Positions 50,268-59,322 of a stretch of 64,000 bases of DNA are shown in pieces. A model generated the notes under the pieces. It had not been told where the DNA came from. It was given only the letters and a program-made list of their open reading frames with translations, and ran no database searches. The position numbers and the translations under genes are program-made. This DNA is from a bacterium (GTDB lineage: Bacteria; Joyebacterota; Joyebacteria; Joyebacterales; Joyebacteraceae): contig JALGZK010000002.1 in the NCBI GenBank assembly GCA_025774935.1, positions 298,254 to 362,253 on the forward strand. Direction: 5' to 3'. Positions within the stretch are counted from its first letter, which is position 1. Every line of letters starts with the position of its first letter.

Positions 50268-53200
50268 ATGACACAGGCCGAGCGAGGACATCACGAGCTC
50301 ATGCGCCGCATCGCTTCCGCGGGGCGGCGGTGGCGGCGCCGCGCCGCGGCGCACGGGCTTCTGCGCGTGCTGACTCCAGCGATCGCGGCCGTGGTGCTCT
50401 ACCTCGCCCTCGATGCTCTGTTTGTCCTTCCGCGGGGCGTCCGCATCGTCTGGCTCACGGGCACCGCGATGTTCCTTCTGGCGGGGCTCGCCGTGCTCGT
50501 GGTTCGGCCGCTCATGAGGAAGCTCGACCCCGTCGGCATCGCCGCCCGGATCGAGGCGGAGCATCCAGAGCTCGGCGAGAGGCTGGAGGCTTCGGCCGAG
50601 CTCTGGGAGAAGCGCGGGCGCGGGAAGCACGGGTACTCCGTCGAGCTCATCGACGCCCTGATCGAGAAGACCGTGGCGGACGCGGCGGGGATCGACTTCG
50701 GGGCCGTTCGCGGAACAGCGCGGGCGCGTCGCTGGGCTCTTGCGCTCGGGATCGTCGTCGTGGGGGCGCTGGGCCTGGCCGGGCTGGGCTCGAGACTCGG
50801 CCCCGCACTCGGGAGGCTCGCGCGTCCGTTCGCGGTCGTCGAGACGCAGGCGGTGACGATCACGGTAGAGCCGGGCGACACCACCCTCCTTTCAGGTGAC
50901 GACCTCATAATCACCGCGACAGTGACGGGACCCTCGGGCGACGGTGCGGTCCTCACGTACGAGTACGAGGGCGAGATTCCGAGGGAACGAGCCATGACGT
51001 CGGACGTCACCGGCGAACGCACGGCGGTACCGGACCCGAGCAGTGAGAGCGCGCACCGCGCAACCCTCGGCGACGTACGCACCGACCTTCGCTACTCCGT
51101 GTCCGTCGGGGAGACCGAGAGTCCGACCTACACCGCGACGGTCATCGAGAGACCGTTCGTGACGGGGCTCAGACTCGACTACGAGTTCCCGGCATACAGC
51201 GGTCTTCTCGCGCGCACCGTCGACGAGAACAACGGCGACGTTACCGCGCTCACGGGCACGCGCATCGGCCTCACCCTCACCGCGAGCAAGCCCCTCGAGA
51301 GCGCCCGGCTGGTCTTCGAATCAGGGGAGCCCCTCCCGCTCGAGCGCGAGGGCGCGTCGGTCTTCAGGGGCGGCATGCTCGTAGTCGAGAGCGCGACCTA
51401 CTCCATCGAGATCACGGACACCGACGGGCTCTCGAACGGCGACCCGGCGACCTACTCGATCGTCGCCGTGCGAGACGAGTACCCGCTCGTGCGCATCGTC
51501 GAGCCCGGCGAGGACCGCGAGGTCCCGCGTGACATGTCGTTCCCGCTCGTCATCTCGGCTCTCGACGACTACGGTGTCTCGGATCTGACCATACGATACT
51601 CGATCGAGGGACTCGCCACGGAAGGCGTCCTCCCCCTCGCGAACCTCGGCAGGAGGGGGGAGCGGGAACTCGTGAAGGAGGCCGTCTGGGACCTCTCGGA
51701 GACCGGAATCCTCCCGGGAGCGGTCCTCGTCTACTTCGCGGAGGTGACCGACAACGACCGGGTGAGCGGTCCGAAGATCTCGAGAAGCGAGAGCTACCTG
51801 ATCCGGTTCCCGTCGATGGCGGAGCTCTACAGCGAGGTGTCCGGCGATCAGGACGAGATGGTGGACGACCTCGAAGAGCTCGTTGACGAGCAGGAAGATC
51901 TCCGCGAGGAGTTCGAGGAGATCCAGGAGGAGCTCAGAAGCGACCCCTCCGTCGACTGGCAGAAGGAGGAGGAGATCGAGGCCGCGCTCGAGCGTCAGGA
52001 GGAGCTCGCGGAGGAGGTCGGCGAGATGGCCGACAAGATGAGCGAGCTCACCGACAAGATGAGCGAGAGCGACCGCGTCACCCTCGAAACGCTCGAGAAG
52101 ACCGAAGAGATCACGAAGCTCCTTGATGAGGTCGCGACGGAGGAGATGCGCGAGCTCATCGAGCAGATCCGTGAGGCGATGGAACAGATATCGCCCGAGC
52201 AGGTATCGCAGGCGATGGAGCAGATGGAGATCACGCAGGACGACTACCTGCGCCGGCTGGAGCAGACACTGAACCTCCTGAAGAGGGTCAAGGCCGAACA
52301 GGACCTGGCGGACATCGCGAACCGCGCCGAAGACCTCGCGGAGCGCCAGGAGCGCCTCGCAGAGGAGGCGGGGCAGTCGCCGGGAGGCCAGCAGTGCGAG
52401 CGGATGTCGGAGGAGCAGGCCGAGCTCTCGAAGGAAGCCGAACAGCTGCGCGAGGATCTCGAGAAGGCCATCGAGGAGATGAGCCAGGTCGACCGGCAGA
52501 CCGCCGAGCAGATGCAGGAGGCGGCGGAGGAGATGGACATGAGCGGCATGCTCGAGAAGATGGAGCAGGCCCGGTCGTCGTTCATGGAGAAGAAGCCCGG
52601 CGAGGCGGGTCCCATGTGCCAGTCCGCGTCGAACGACCTCCTGACTCTCTTCACGAGCCTGTCGAGCTGCCAGGGTGGAATGGCGTGCAGCCTCGAGCAG
52701 CGCGACCGCGAGGCAACGCTCCGGGCGATCGACGAGCTGCTCGGGGTATCCTCGGAACAGGAGAAGGTCGTCGACGCCGTCGAGGACCGGGCGCGGATTC
52801 CGAGGAGCGAGATCGTCGAACTGGTAGCGAAGGAGACCGACCTCGCGGAGTCGATGTCGGCGATCGCCGAGCGCATGTTCGTGGTGTCGAAGGAGTCGTT
52901 CGTGATCGACCCGTCGGTCTACCGCGCCTTTGGAATCGTCGAGATGTTCATGATCCGCGCCGCCGCGCAGATCGCCGACGGCGGAGCGTCGGCCGGACGC
53001 CGCGAGGCGCGCGAGGCGCTCGGTCGAGTGAACGGTCTCATCGTGTCGCTTCTCACTGCCAACCAGTCCAACTCCCCGTCGAGCGGCGGGAGTTCGATGC
53101 AGCAGCTTATGCAGCAGCTCCAGCAGATGGCGGAGCAGCAGTCACAGCTCAACGACTCGACGGAGGAGCTCAGGCAGAGGCTGGAGGAGATGGGGATGAA

Positions 53201-53687
53201 CCCACAGCTCCAGCGCCAGCTCGCGGAGATGAAGGGGCAGCAGCAGCGGATCCTGGAGGAGGCGCGGAGGCTCGCTGAGGAGTTCGGGAACAGGGACGAG
53301 ATCCTGGGGAGGCTCGACGACACCGTCGAGCAGATCGAGAACACGCTCGCCGAGATGGAACGGACCGGAGCGTCACAGGAGACGATCGACCGGCAGCGGC
53401 GCATCCTGTCGAGGCTCCTCGACGCGCAGCGGTCTCTCCGCCGCCGCGACTACACGCGGGAGCGGCGCTCGCGCTCCGGGGACGCCTACGCGCGCACCGC
53501 CCCCCGGGCTCTGGGGGACGACGTAACGCGCGCGACGCAGGAGCTTCGTGAGGACCTCCTGCGGGCCATGCAGCGAGACTACCCGTCGGAGTACCGCGAG
53601 CTCATCCGGGCCTACTTCGAAGGCCTCTCGGCCGACATGCTGTCGGACGAGCCCGCGCCCGGGCGACGGGGGGAGGTCGCGCCGTGA
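50268..53687 (+). CDS. DUF4175-like large membrane protein with coiled coils
   Basis: 1139 residues; AGGAG before the ATG. Two membrane helices are at about 33-55 and 62-85, and a third at about 157-180. Beta-sandwich-like segments follow (about 190-510). From about 525 to the end the chain is dominated by long Glu/Gln/Arg-rich coiled coils (for example EELVDEQEDLREEFEEIQEE) separated by a compact patch near 800. The layout fits DUF4175. A Gln/Met-rich stretch occurs around 940-960. It probably spans the inner membrane with a long extracytoplasmic stalk. Its stop overlaps the TPR gene (GTGA). Confidence 0.75.
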   Translation: MTQAERGHHELMRRIASAGRRWRRRAAAHGLLRVLTPAIAAVVLYLALDALFVLPRGVRIVWLTGTAMFLLAGLAVLVVRPLMRKLDPVGIAARIEAEHPELGERLEASAELWEKRGRGKHGYSVELIDALIEKTVADAAGIDFGAVRGTARARRWALALGIVVVGALGLAGLGSRLGPALGRLARPFAVVETQAVTITVEPGDTTLLSGDDLIITATVTGPSGDGAVLTYEYEGEIPRERAMTSDVTGERTAVPDPSSESAHRATLGDVRTDLRYSVSVGETESPTYTATVIERPFVTGLRLDYEFPAYSGLLARTVDENNGDVTALTGTRIGLTLTASKPLESARLVFESGEPLPLEREGASVFRGGMLVVESATYSIEITDTDGLSNGDPATYSIVAVRDEYPLVRIVEPGEDREVPRDMSFPLVISALDDYGVSDLTIRYSIEGLATEGVLPLANLGRRGERELVKEAVWDLSETGILPGAVLVYFAEVTDNDRVSGPKISRSESYLIRFPSMAELYSEVSGDQDEMVDDLEELVDEQEDLREEFEEIQEELRSDPSVDWQKEEEIEAALERQEELAEEVGEMADKMSELTDKMSESDRVTLETLEKTEEITKLLDEVATEEMRELIEQIREAMEQISPEQVSQAMEQMEITQDDYLRRLEQTLNLLKRVKAEQDLADIANRAEDLAERQERLAEEAGQSPGGQQCERMSEEQAELSKEAEQLREDLEKAIEEMSQVDRQTAEQMQEAAEEMDMSGMLEKMEQARSSFMEKKPGEAGPMCQSASNDLLTLFTSLSSCQGGMACSLEQRDREATLRAIDELLGVSSEQEKVVDAVEDRARIPRSEIVELVAKETDLAESMSAIAERMFVVSKESFVIDPSVYRAFGIVEMFMIRAAAQIADGGASAGRREAREALGRVNGLIVSLLTANQSNSPSSGGSSMQQLMQQLQQMAEQQSQLNDSTEELRQRLEEMGMNPQLQRQLAEMKGQQQRILEEARRLAEEFGNRDEILGRLDDTVEQIENTLAEMERTGASQETIDRQRRILSRLLDAQRSLRRRDYTRERRSRSGDAYARTAPRALGDDVTRATQELREDLLRAMQRDYPSEYRELIRAYFEGLSADMLSDEPAPGRRGEVAP

Positions 53688-55576
53688 CGTCAGCGTTCCT
53701 CGGAATGAGCGCGCGCGGAAAGCGCGGAAGCGGACGGTCCCGGCGCGGTCTCGCGGTGGTCCTCGCGATCACGATCGTCGTGACGACGGTGCTCGCCTCG
53801 ACGCCGCTCGCGGCCAGGCGGACGTCCGCCGAGATCGACCCGACCGAGCTCGATCTCAACGCGGCGCGGCAGGCGCTCGTCCTCGGCGACACCGACGAGG
53901 CGATCCGGCTGTATCAGAGCATCCTCGAGCGGGAGCCCGAGAACACCGCCGCATTCTGGGGTCTCGTCCGGGCCTACTCGACGGCAGGCATGGACCGCGA
54001 GCTTCTCGTGCTCCTCGAGCAGCGGCTCGCAGAGAGACCGCACGACAGGCGCGCGATGGTCGAGATGGGATCCGCGTACGCGAGGCTCGGGGAGTTCGGC
54101 CTAGCGCACGAGATCTGGCTCCTGGCGATCGCGGAGGCGCCCGACGACCCCGACAGCTACTACGAGATAGGGGCTCTCGAGCTCAGGCACAGGATGTACG
54201 AGGACGCCGCCGGAATCTACCTCAAGGGCAGGATGGTCATCGGGCACCCCGGCCTCTACGGACAGGAGCTTGTCCAGGCGTACACGGTTCTCGGCGAGTA
54301 CGAGAAGGCGGTCGCGGAGTGCCTCGTCGTGGCCGAGGAGCGCGGGGGCCTCGTCCAGTGGGCGACGAACCGGATCGAGCTCATGCTCGACGCGGGAGCA
54401 CCGAGACGGGACGTAAGGCGCTGGGTGGACGACATCGCCGAGTCGCCCGACGCATCGCCGGCCGGTCTGGCGTTCGCGGGGAGCGTCTTCCTCGTGCTGG
54501 AGGAGCCCGACCGCGCGCTCGAGGCGTTCCTCCGCGCTGACGAGCTGACCGGAGAGGGCGGACGCGAGCTCGTGAGGTTCGCGACGATCCTCAGGGACGG
54601 CGGAGACCTCGAGGAGGCGCGGGAAGCGTTTCTGATGGTCGCGGAGCGCCATCCCGAGTCCGAGACCGCGGCCGCGGCGAGGGTGGAGGCCGCGCGGATC
54701 CTCCCGGCGCTCGGGGACCCGCGGGGCGCGGTGGCGGAGCTCAAGGCGGTGGCGAACGAGTTCCCCGCATGGCGCGAGGGCGGAGAGGCGCTCCTGGCCG
54801 CGGCACGGATCGAGGTCGTGAACCTGCGCGCCCCGGAGGCCGCCCTCGGCACGATCGAGGAGCTTTCGATCGGGACGCGCGCGAGGCTCCACCAGATCCG
54901 GCACGCGGGAGCGCTTCTCGAGATCGACGCATACCTCATGCTCGGGCGGCTGGACGACGCCTACGCCCGCGCCGCGCTCCTGCTCGAGGAGCGGACGAAG
55001 GACGAGGTGAGGGCGCAGGCGATGTTCCAGCTCGGGTACGTCTCGTTCCTCAAGCTCGACGCGAGGAAGGCGATCGAAGAGCTGCGTGCGATGGTCGAGG
55101 GCGACCCCGGCAGCAGGTTCGTGAACGAGGCCCTCCGTCTCATGCTCGTCATTGCCGAATCGGAAGAAGGGGGCGAGCAGGAGTCGCTCGAGCTCTTCGC
55201 GGCAGCACACTCGGCGAAGCTCTCGGGCGACACCATCACTGCGCGCGACCGGATCAACGAGATCGCCTCGGGCCACGCCGGCTCGCCGGCCGCACCGGAG
55301 GCGCTCATGCTCCTCGGGGCGATGGAGGAAGAAGCGGGCGACCCCGAAGGCGCCCTCGAGGTCTACGCGCGCGTGGTGGAGTCGGAGGAGGCGATCCGGG
55401 TTCTGGCTGTTGCGAGGATGCGGCGGGGCGACATCCTTGCGGAAGAGGGCGGGCGCAACGACGACGCGATCGCGGAGTACGCCGCGATTCTCGAGGACCT
55501 TCCGCCGAACTTCCTCTCCGGCGAGGCGAGGCGGAAGCTCGACCGGCTGAGAAGGGGAGGGGAGCTCGAAGGATGA
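53684..55576 (+). CDS. Secreted TPR-repeat protein
   Basis: 630 residues; GTG overlaps the DUF4175 stop. A basic N terminus with a hydrophobic segment (GLAVVLAITIVVTTVLAST) suggests a signal or anchor. The rest is helical repeats of TPR type, beginning ARQALVLGDTDEAIRLYQSILEREP and continuing with EMGSAYARLGEFGLAHEIW, AYTVLGEYEKAVAECL and VAERHPESETAAAARVEA. Such proteins act as scaffolds, and in these clusters a periplasmic TPR protein is common. Its stop overlaps the next start (ATGA), so the four genes are probably translated together. Confidence 0.82.
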   Translation: MTSAFLGMSARGKRGSGRSRRGLAVVLAITIVVTTVLASTPLAARRTSAEIDPTELDLNAARQALVLGDTDEAIRLYQSILEREPENTAAFWGLVRAYSTAGMDRELLVLLEQRLAERPHDRRAMVEMGSAYARLGEFGLAHEIWLLAIAEAPDDPDSYYEIGALELRHRMYEDAAGIYLKGRMVIGHPGLYGQELVQAYTVLGEYEKAVAECLVVAEERGGLVQWATNRIELMLDAGAPRRDVRRWVDDIAESPDASPAGLAFAGSVFLVLEEPDRALEAFLRADELTGEGGRELVRFATILRDGGDLEEAREAFLMVAERHPESETAAAARVEAARILPALGDPRGAVAELKAVANEFPAWREGGEALLAAARIEVVNLRAPEAALGTIEELSIGTRARLHQIRHAGALLEIDAYLMLGRLDDAYARAALLLEERTKDEVRAQAMFQLGYVSFLKLDARKAIEELRAMVEGDPGSRFVNEALRLMLVIAESEEGGEQESLELFAAAHSAKLSGDTITARDRINEIASGHAGSPAAPEALMLLGAMEEEAGDPEGALEVYARVVESEEAIRVLAVARMRRGDILAEEGGRNDDAIAEYAAILEDLPPNFLSGEARRKLDRLRRGGELEG

Positions 55577-56880
55577 GGGACCGGTCCGCTTGCGCCGCGT
55601 GCATCACTCTGGCGCTCGCTCTCACGCTCGCGTTCGTGTTTGCCCCCGGGCTCATGCCGGGAACGGCCTCGCTGGCGCGCGCCGCGACGCTCATCCCGAT
55701 GGACCTCACGCAGACCGACCACCTGAAGTCGTACGGCGTCGCCTACTGGGCGCTCGAGAGGGGCTACCGCGTCGAGTGGCTCCTGAACTACCGAAGCGGC
55801 TCGTTCCTCATCCTGGACGGGGGCGACGACCTCTGGGCGGAGTGCCGCTACCGCGGCGTTCTCTGGGAGGAGCCGGGTGGTGGGGAGCTCACGTCGATCT
55901 ACGCGACGATCGAGGCGGAGAACATGGAGGTCGTCCTTCTGGAGAAGGCGCCGGCGGTCGCGCTATACGCGCCGGACAACATCCAGCCGTGGGACGATGC
56001 CGTGATGCTCGCGCTCGAGTACGCGGAGATCCCCTACACGGTGATCTGGGATCGCGAGGTCCTCGGAGGAGAACTCGACCGGTTCGACTGGCTGCACCTG
56101 CACCACGAGGACTTCACCGGGCAGTACGGGAAGTTCTTCGCGTCTTTCCAGAACGCGGACTGGTACAAGGAACAGAAGGTACTCTACGAGCAGCTCGCCG
56201 CCGATCAGGGGTTCCCGTCCGTCTCCGAGCACAAGAAGGCGAGCGCCCGCGCGATTCGGGAGTACGTGAGGCGTGGGGGGTTCCTCTTCTCGATGTGCTC
56301 CGGGACGGACAGCTTCGACGTAGCGCTTTCATCAGCTGGGGTCGACATCGTCGCGGCGCCGTTCGACGGCGACCCGCCCGAGGCGCGTTATCAGACGAAG
56401 ATCGACTACACCCTGAGCTTCGCGTTCGAGGACTTCACGCTGATCCCGAACCCGATGGTCTACGAGTTCTCCGACATCGACATGACGGAGGTGGCGAAGC
56501 TCCGTCCGGAGGAGATCGACTATTTCACGCTCTTCGAGTTCGCCGCCAAGCACGACCCCGTCCCGACGATGCTCACGCAGAACCACGTGAACGTGGTGAA
56601 GGGATTCATGGGGCAGACGACGAGCTACAGCCGCGACCTCGTGAAGCGGCACGTGACGGTCCTGGCCGACTACCCGTCGACCGCCGAAGTGAAGTACGTT
56701 CACGGCAGCTTCGGACGCGGTACCTTCACGTACCTCGGGGGACACGACCCCGAGGACTACCGCCATCTCGTCGGCGACCCGCCGACCATCCTCTCGATGC
56801 ACAAGAGCTCACCTGGTTATCGCCTCATCCTCAACAACATCCTCTTCCCGGCGGCGAAGAAAAAGGAGCGGAAGACCTAG
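55573..56880 (+). CDS. GATase-like secreted protein (family often labelled asparagine synthetase B)
   Basis: 435 residues from the ATG at 55573, overlapping the TPR stop. A signal peptide ends near ARAAT. The mature protein starts LIPMDLTQTDHLKSYGVAYWAL and contains WLLNYRSGSFLI, the strongly conserved WLHLHHEDFTGQYGKF, GGFLFSMCSGTDSFD, FMGQTTSY and YLGGHDPEDYRH. I recognise this set from a Bacteroidetes-type family that databases label asparagine synthetase B, but it lacks the Ntn-amidotransferase and ATP-pyrophosphatase motifs of true AsnB. The GGxxFSMCS block resembles a nucleophile elbow of a GATase-like fold. The label is probably wrong. The real function is unknown; it is the last gene of the DUF4159 operon. 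Confidence 0.75.
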   Translation: MRDRSACAACITLALALTLAFVFAPGLMPGTASLARAATLIPMDLTQTDHLKSYGVAYWALERGYRVEWLLNYRSGSFLILDGGDDLWAECRYRGVLWEEPGGGELTSIYATIEAENMEVVLLEKAPAVALYAPDNIQPWDDAVMLALEYAEIPYTVIWDREVLGGELDRFDWLHLHHEDFTGQYGKFFASFQNADWYKEQKVLYEQLAADQGFPSVSEHKKASARAIREYVRRGGFLFSMCSGTDSFDVALSSAGVDIVAAPFDGDPPEARYQTKIDYTLSFAFEDFTLIPNPMVYEFSDIDMTEVAKLRPEEIDYFTLFEFAAKHDPVPTMLTQNHVNVVKGFMGQTTSYSRDLVKRHVTVLADYPSTAEVKYVHGSFGRGTFTYLGGHDPEDYRHLVGDPPTILSMHKSSPGYRLILNNILFPAAKKKERKT

Positions 56881-57441
56881 CGGGACCCCGCGTCCGGGGA
56901 CCCCGTCTTCGCCCTCCGCCGATGCGTGCAACCCGCCGCTCGCGCGCCGAGTCGAACAAGATGACATCGCATTCCTCCCTCAAGATCGCGCCGTCGGGAC
57001 GCACCTGGGAGGACACAGCCTTGCTTGGCTGGCATAGACTGTCTCCGGTCTCCCGGCGGCGCACCCCTATCCCGCAACTACAGACGAAAGCCCCTGACAC
57101 CCCGACACCGGTTTGACCCGGCCTGCATCAGAATAATGTGAAGCGTGAGTGGTGGTCAGTTGCTGAATCCACTCAGGAGTTGCCCGGCGTGAGACGCTGG
57201 GTCATGCGACGTGGTCGCGGAAGGGGGAGTGAGGCATGCACGTCACGGTTTCGAGCGGATCGGACGGGCGCTTCTGGGGACGACGGGCTCAGGTACCCGC
57301 GAAACGGAGGTCGATGCCCGCGCGGCCGTGAGGCGGTCCGCGTGACGGATCCGAGCCGACGAGGCCCTTCACTTGGAGCCGACAGCTTCGTGAGTGCACC
57401 ACGGGGCCAGACAAAGACAACGCAAAGCGAGGGAAGAGACG
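56881..57441 (+). other. 561-bp intergenic region
   Basis: A stem GGGACCCCG / CGGGGACCC (56882-56890 and 56895-56903, one mismatch) directly follows the GATase gene stop and may be its terminator. I found no promoter of the type seen elsewhere and no convincing reading frame or RNA gene in the rest. The small frames present are Arg/Gly-rich and look like background. Confidence 0.45.
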
Positions 57442-57999
57442 ATGAGAGCGTGGACAGCAATCGCGATGGTAGTCATTCTGGCGTCGGCAATCCCGGCGGG
57501 GGCACAGACGTTCGAGCTGGCGGATGAAGTGCGGGACCCGATCCCACCTGACGGCTCGCCGTGGCATGAGATCTTCCCCGCGTACTGTACGATGACGACG
57601 CAAGATGCTTACGAGGACAACGGGGACGGAATGGTCAGCGCCTGCGACTTCATCACCCTGAGCGGCACGCGCTATCACATCGACTGGGCTGGGCCGACGT
57701 ACTGGATCGAGTGCGAGCCCGGGATCCCGCCGTGGGGCGCTGAGCCCACCGAGCCGCAGACGGGCGGGGACCCGACGTGCGAGGTCTGGCACGAGGTCTA
57801 CCCGAACTTCTGCCAGGAACATCACATCGAGGGCTGGGACGACAACGGCGACGGCGTTCTCGGTGTGTGCGACTTCATCCTCGTCGGGGGTCAGTGGTGC
57901 CACATCGTCGATGTCAGTCTGAACATCACGGTGACTCCCACCGTTTCGCCGACTGAGGACAGCACCTGGGGTAAGATCAAGGCGTTCTTCGGATTCTAG
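57442..57999 (+). CDS. Secreted two-repeat dockerin/EF-hand-like protein with C-terminal Trp-Lys tail
   Basis: 185 residues from the ATG at 57442 (GAGGGAAGAG upstream). A signal peptide ends near AGAQT. The body is two copies of a roughly 50-residue repeat: WHEIFPAYC...DNGDGMVSACDFITLSGTRYHI and WHEVYPNFC...DNGDGVLGVCDFILVGGQWCHI. The DNGDG loops resemble calcium-binding dockerin or EF-hand half sites, and cysteines occur at matching places. The tail SPTEDSTWGKIKAFFGF carries the same Trp-Gly-x-Ile-Lys motif as the two beta-helix proteins. No enzyme motif. It looks like a small secreted or surface protein of an undescribed type. Confidence 0.75.
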   Translation: MRAWTAIAMVVILASAIPAGAQTFELADEVRDPIPPDGSPWHEIFPAYCTMTTQDAYEDNGDGMVSACDFITLSGTRYHIDWAGPTYWIECEPGIPPWGAEPTEPQTGGDPTCEVWHEVYPNFCQEHHIEGWDDNGDGVLGVCDFILVGGQWCHIVDVSLNITVTPTVSPTEDSTWGKIKAFFGF

Positions 58000-58030
58000 G
58001 CGTTCGCCGGACCCCCCCCTGTCTGGTGCG

Positions 58031-58058
58031 GCCGCCCGGCGCTTCGGCGCCGGGCGGC
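58031..58058 (+). terminator. Perfect 12-bp hairpin with UUCG tetraloop
   Basis: GCCGCCCGGCGC (58031-58042) and GCGCCGGGCGGC (58047-58058) enclose TTCG, an exceptionally stable cUUCGg tetraloop. GTCCGTCT follows. It lies 32 nt after the dockerin-like gene's stop. Confidence 0.7.
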
Positions 58059-58100
58059 GTCCGTCTGGGGGCGTCGCCCACGCCCGACTCGAGGCGGGTG

Positions 58101-58129
58101 CTGACACGGGGGTTGGTGGGTGATAGTCT
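58101..58129 (+). promoter_or_regulatory. Sigma-70 promoter of the alkaline phosphatase gene
   Basis: CTGACA (58101-58106), 17 nt, TAGTCT (58124-58129), about 45 nt before the TTG at 58174. No Pho box was recognised. Confidence 0.6.
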
Positions 58130-58173
58130 TGCGCTTCGGAAACAGCGCCGCCCTCTCGTAACCAGGAGAACCC

Positions 58174-59322
58174 TTGAGCCACGTCGGACCCCCGCGCGCG
58201 CCCACCCGCGCGCCCACTCGCGCAGCAGCACCGGTCGCGCTCGCCACCCTTCTGATTGCGGTCCTCGCGGCCGCCGCGTTCGGCGGGACTCCTCCGCGCA
58301 ACATCATCCTGTTCATCGGCGACGGCATGGGAGCCTCGCACGTTACCGCGGGGCGCGTCGCGGCCGGTGGCCTGCACCTGGACCGCTTCCGGGTGGCCGG
58401 TCACCTCGCTACCCATCCTGCGAACGACCTCGTCCCGGACTCGGCCGCGGCAGGAACCGCGCTCGCGACCGGGTACAGGACGCTGAACGGGGCCGTCTCG
58501 CTCTCACCGTCGGGACGCAAGCTCAAGACGGTCGCCGAGCACGCCGAGGAGCTCGGGATGGCCACCGGCATCGTCGCGACGTGTTCAGTGACCCACGCGA
58601 CTCCGGCGTCGTTCTTCGCACACGTCGAAAGCAGGGGCGACCATGCGGGAATCGCGGAGCATCTCGCGGTCAGCGGCGTCGACGTGCTCCTGGGCGGTGG
58701 GTGGTCCTACTTCGCGCCCAGGTCCGACCCGGAGAGCCGGCGGGAGGACGAACTGGACCTCGTCTCGACCCTGCGCGAGCGCTTGCCGGTGGTGCGGTCG
58801 TACGAGGAGCTCGTCGCGACCGCGGACGTCGATGGGGTCGTCGGTCTCTTCGCGCCCGGGCATCCGCCGGAGGCGGGGGCTCGCGGGTACTCGCTCGCGG
58901 ACCTCACCGCGAAGAGCATCGAGATCCTGTCGCAGGACGACGACGGCTTCTTCCTCATGGTGGAGGGATCTCAGATCGACTGGGCGGCGCACGACCATGA
59001 CACCGTGGGAGTCATCGAGGAGATGCTCGACTTCGACGGCGCGGTCGGGGTCGGGCTCGACTTCGCGCAGGCGGACGGACGGACGCTCGTGATCGTAACG
59101 GCCGACCACGAGACCGGCGGGTTCGCGGTGAGAGACGGTTCAGTGGAGGAGCGGGCGGTCACGGACGGCGGCTATGCAGCAGAAGGTCACACGGCGTCGC
59201 TCGTGCCGATCTTCGCGTACGGCCCGATGTCCGACGACTTCGGCGGGATCCACGAGAACACCTACGTAGGCGAGACCCTCATCTCACACGTTCGACGGCG
59301 GGGCCTTGAGGCTCAGCGGTAG
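58174..59322 (+). CDS. Secreted alkaline phosphatase
   Basis: 382 residues from the TTG at 58174, six bases after AGGAG. A signal peptide spans about residues 18-38. The phosphatase core carries ILFIGDGMGASH (first metal site), the catalytic serine S90 in PDSAAAGT, THATPASF, MVEGSQIDWAAHDHD (metal ligands Glu, Asp, His), TADHETGGF and EGHTASLVP. All expected zinc and magnesium ligands appear present. It is shorter than the E. coli enzyme and lacks its crown insert. It should release phosphate from organic esters in the periplasm or outside the cell. Its last 10 bp overlap the convergent beta-helix gene. Confidence 0.92.
   Translation: MSHVGPPRAPTRAPTRAAAPVALATLLIAVLAAAAFGGTPPRNIILFIGDGMGASHVTAGRVAAGGLHLDRFRVAGHLATHPANDLVPDSAAAGTALATGYRTLNGAVSLSPSGRKLKTVAEHAEELGMATGIVATCSVTHATPASFFAHVESRGDHAGIAEHLAVSGVDVLLGGGWSYFAPRSDPESRREDELDLVSTLRERLPVVRSYEELVATADVDGVVGLFAPGHPPEAGARGYSLADLTAKSIEILSQDDDGFFLMVEGSQIDWAAHDHDTVGVIEEMLDFDGAVGVGLDFAQADGRTLVIVTADHETGGFAVRDGSVEERAVTDGGYAAEGHTASLVPIFAYGPMSDDFGGIHENTYVGETLISHVRRRGLEAQR

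Noticed and set aside
57138..57527. A small plus-strand frame overlapping the start of the dockerin-like gene
   Set aside because: It is Arg/Gly-rich, has no ribosome-binding site, and overlaps a gene with a clear signal peptide and repeats.
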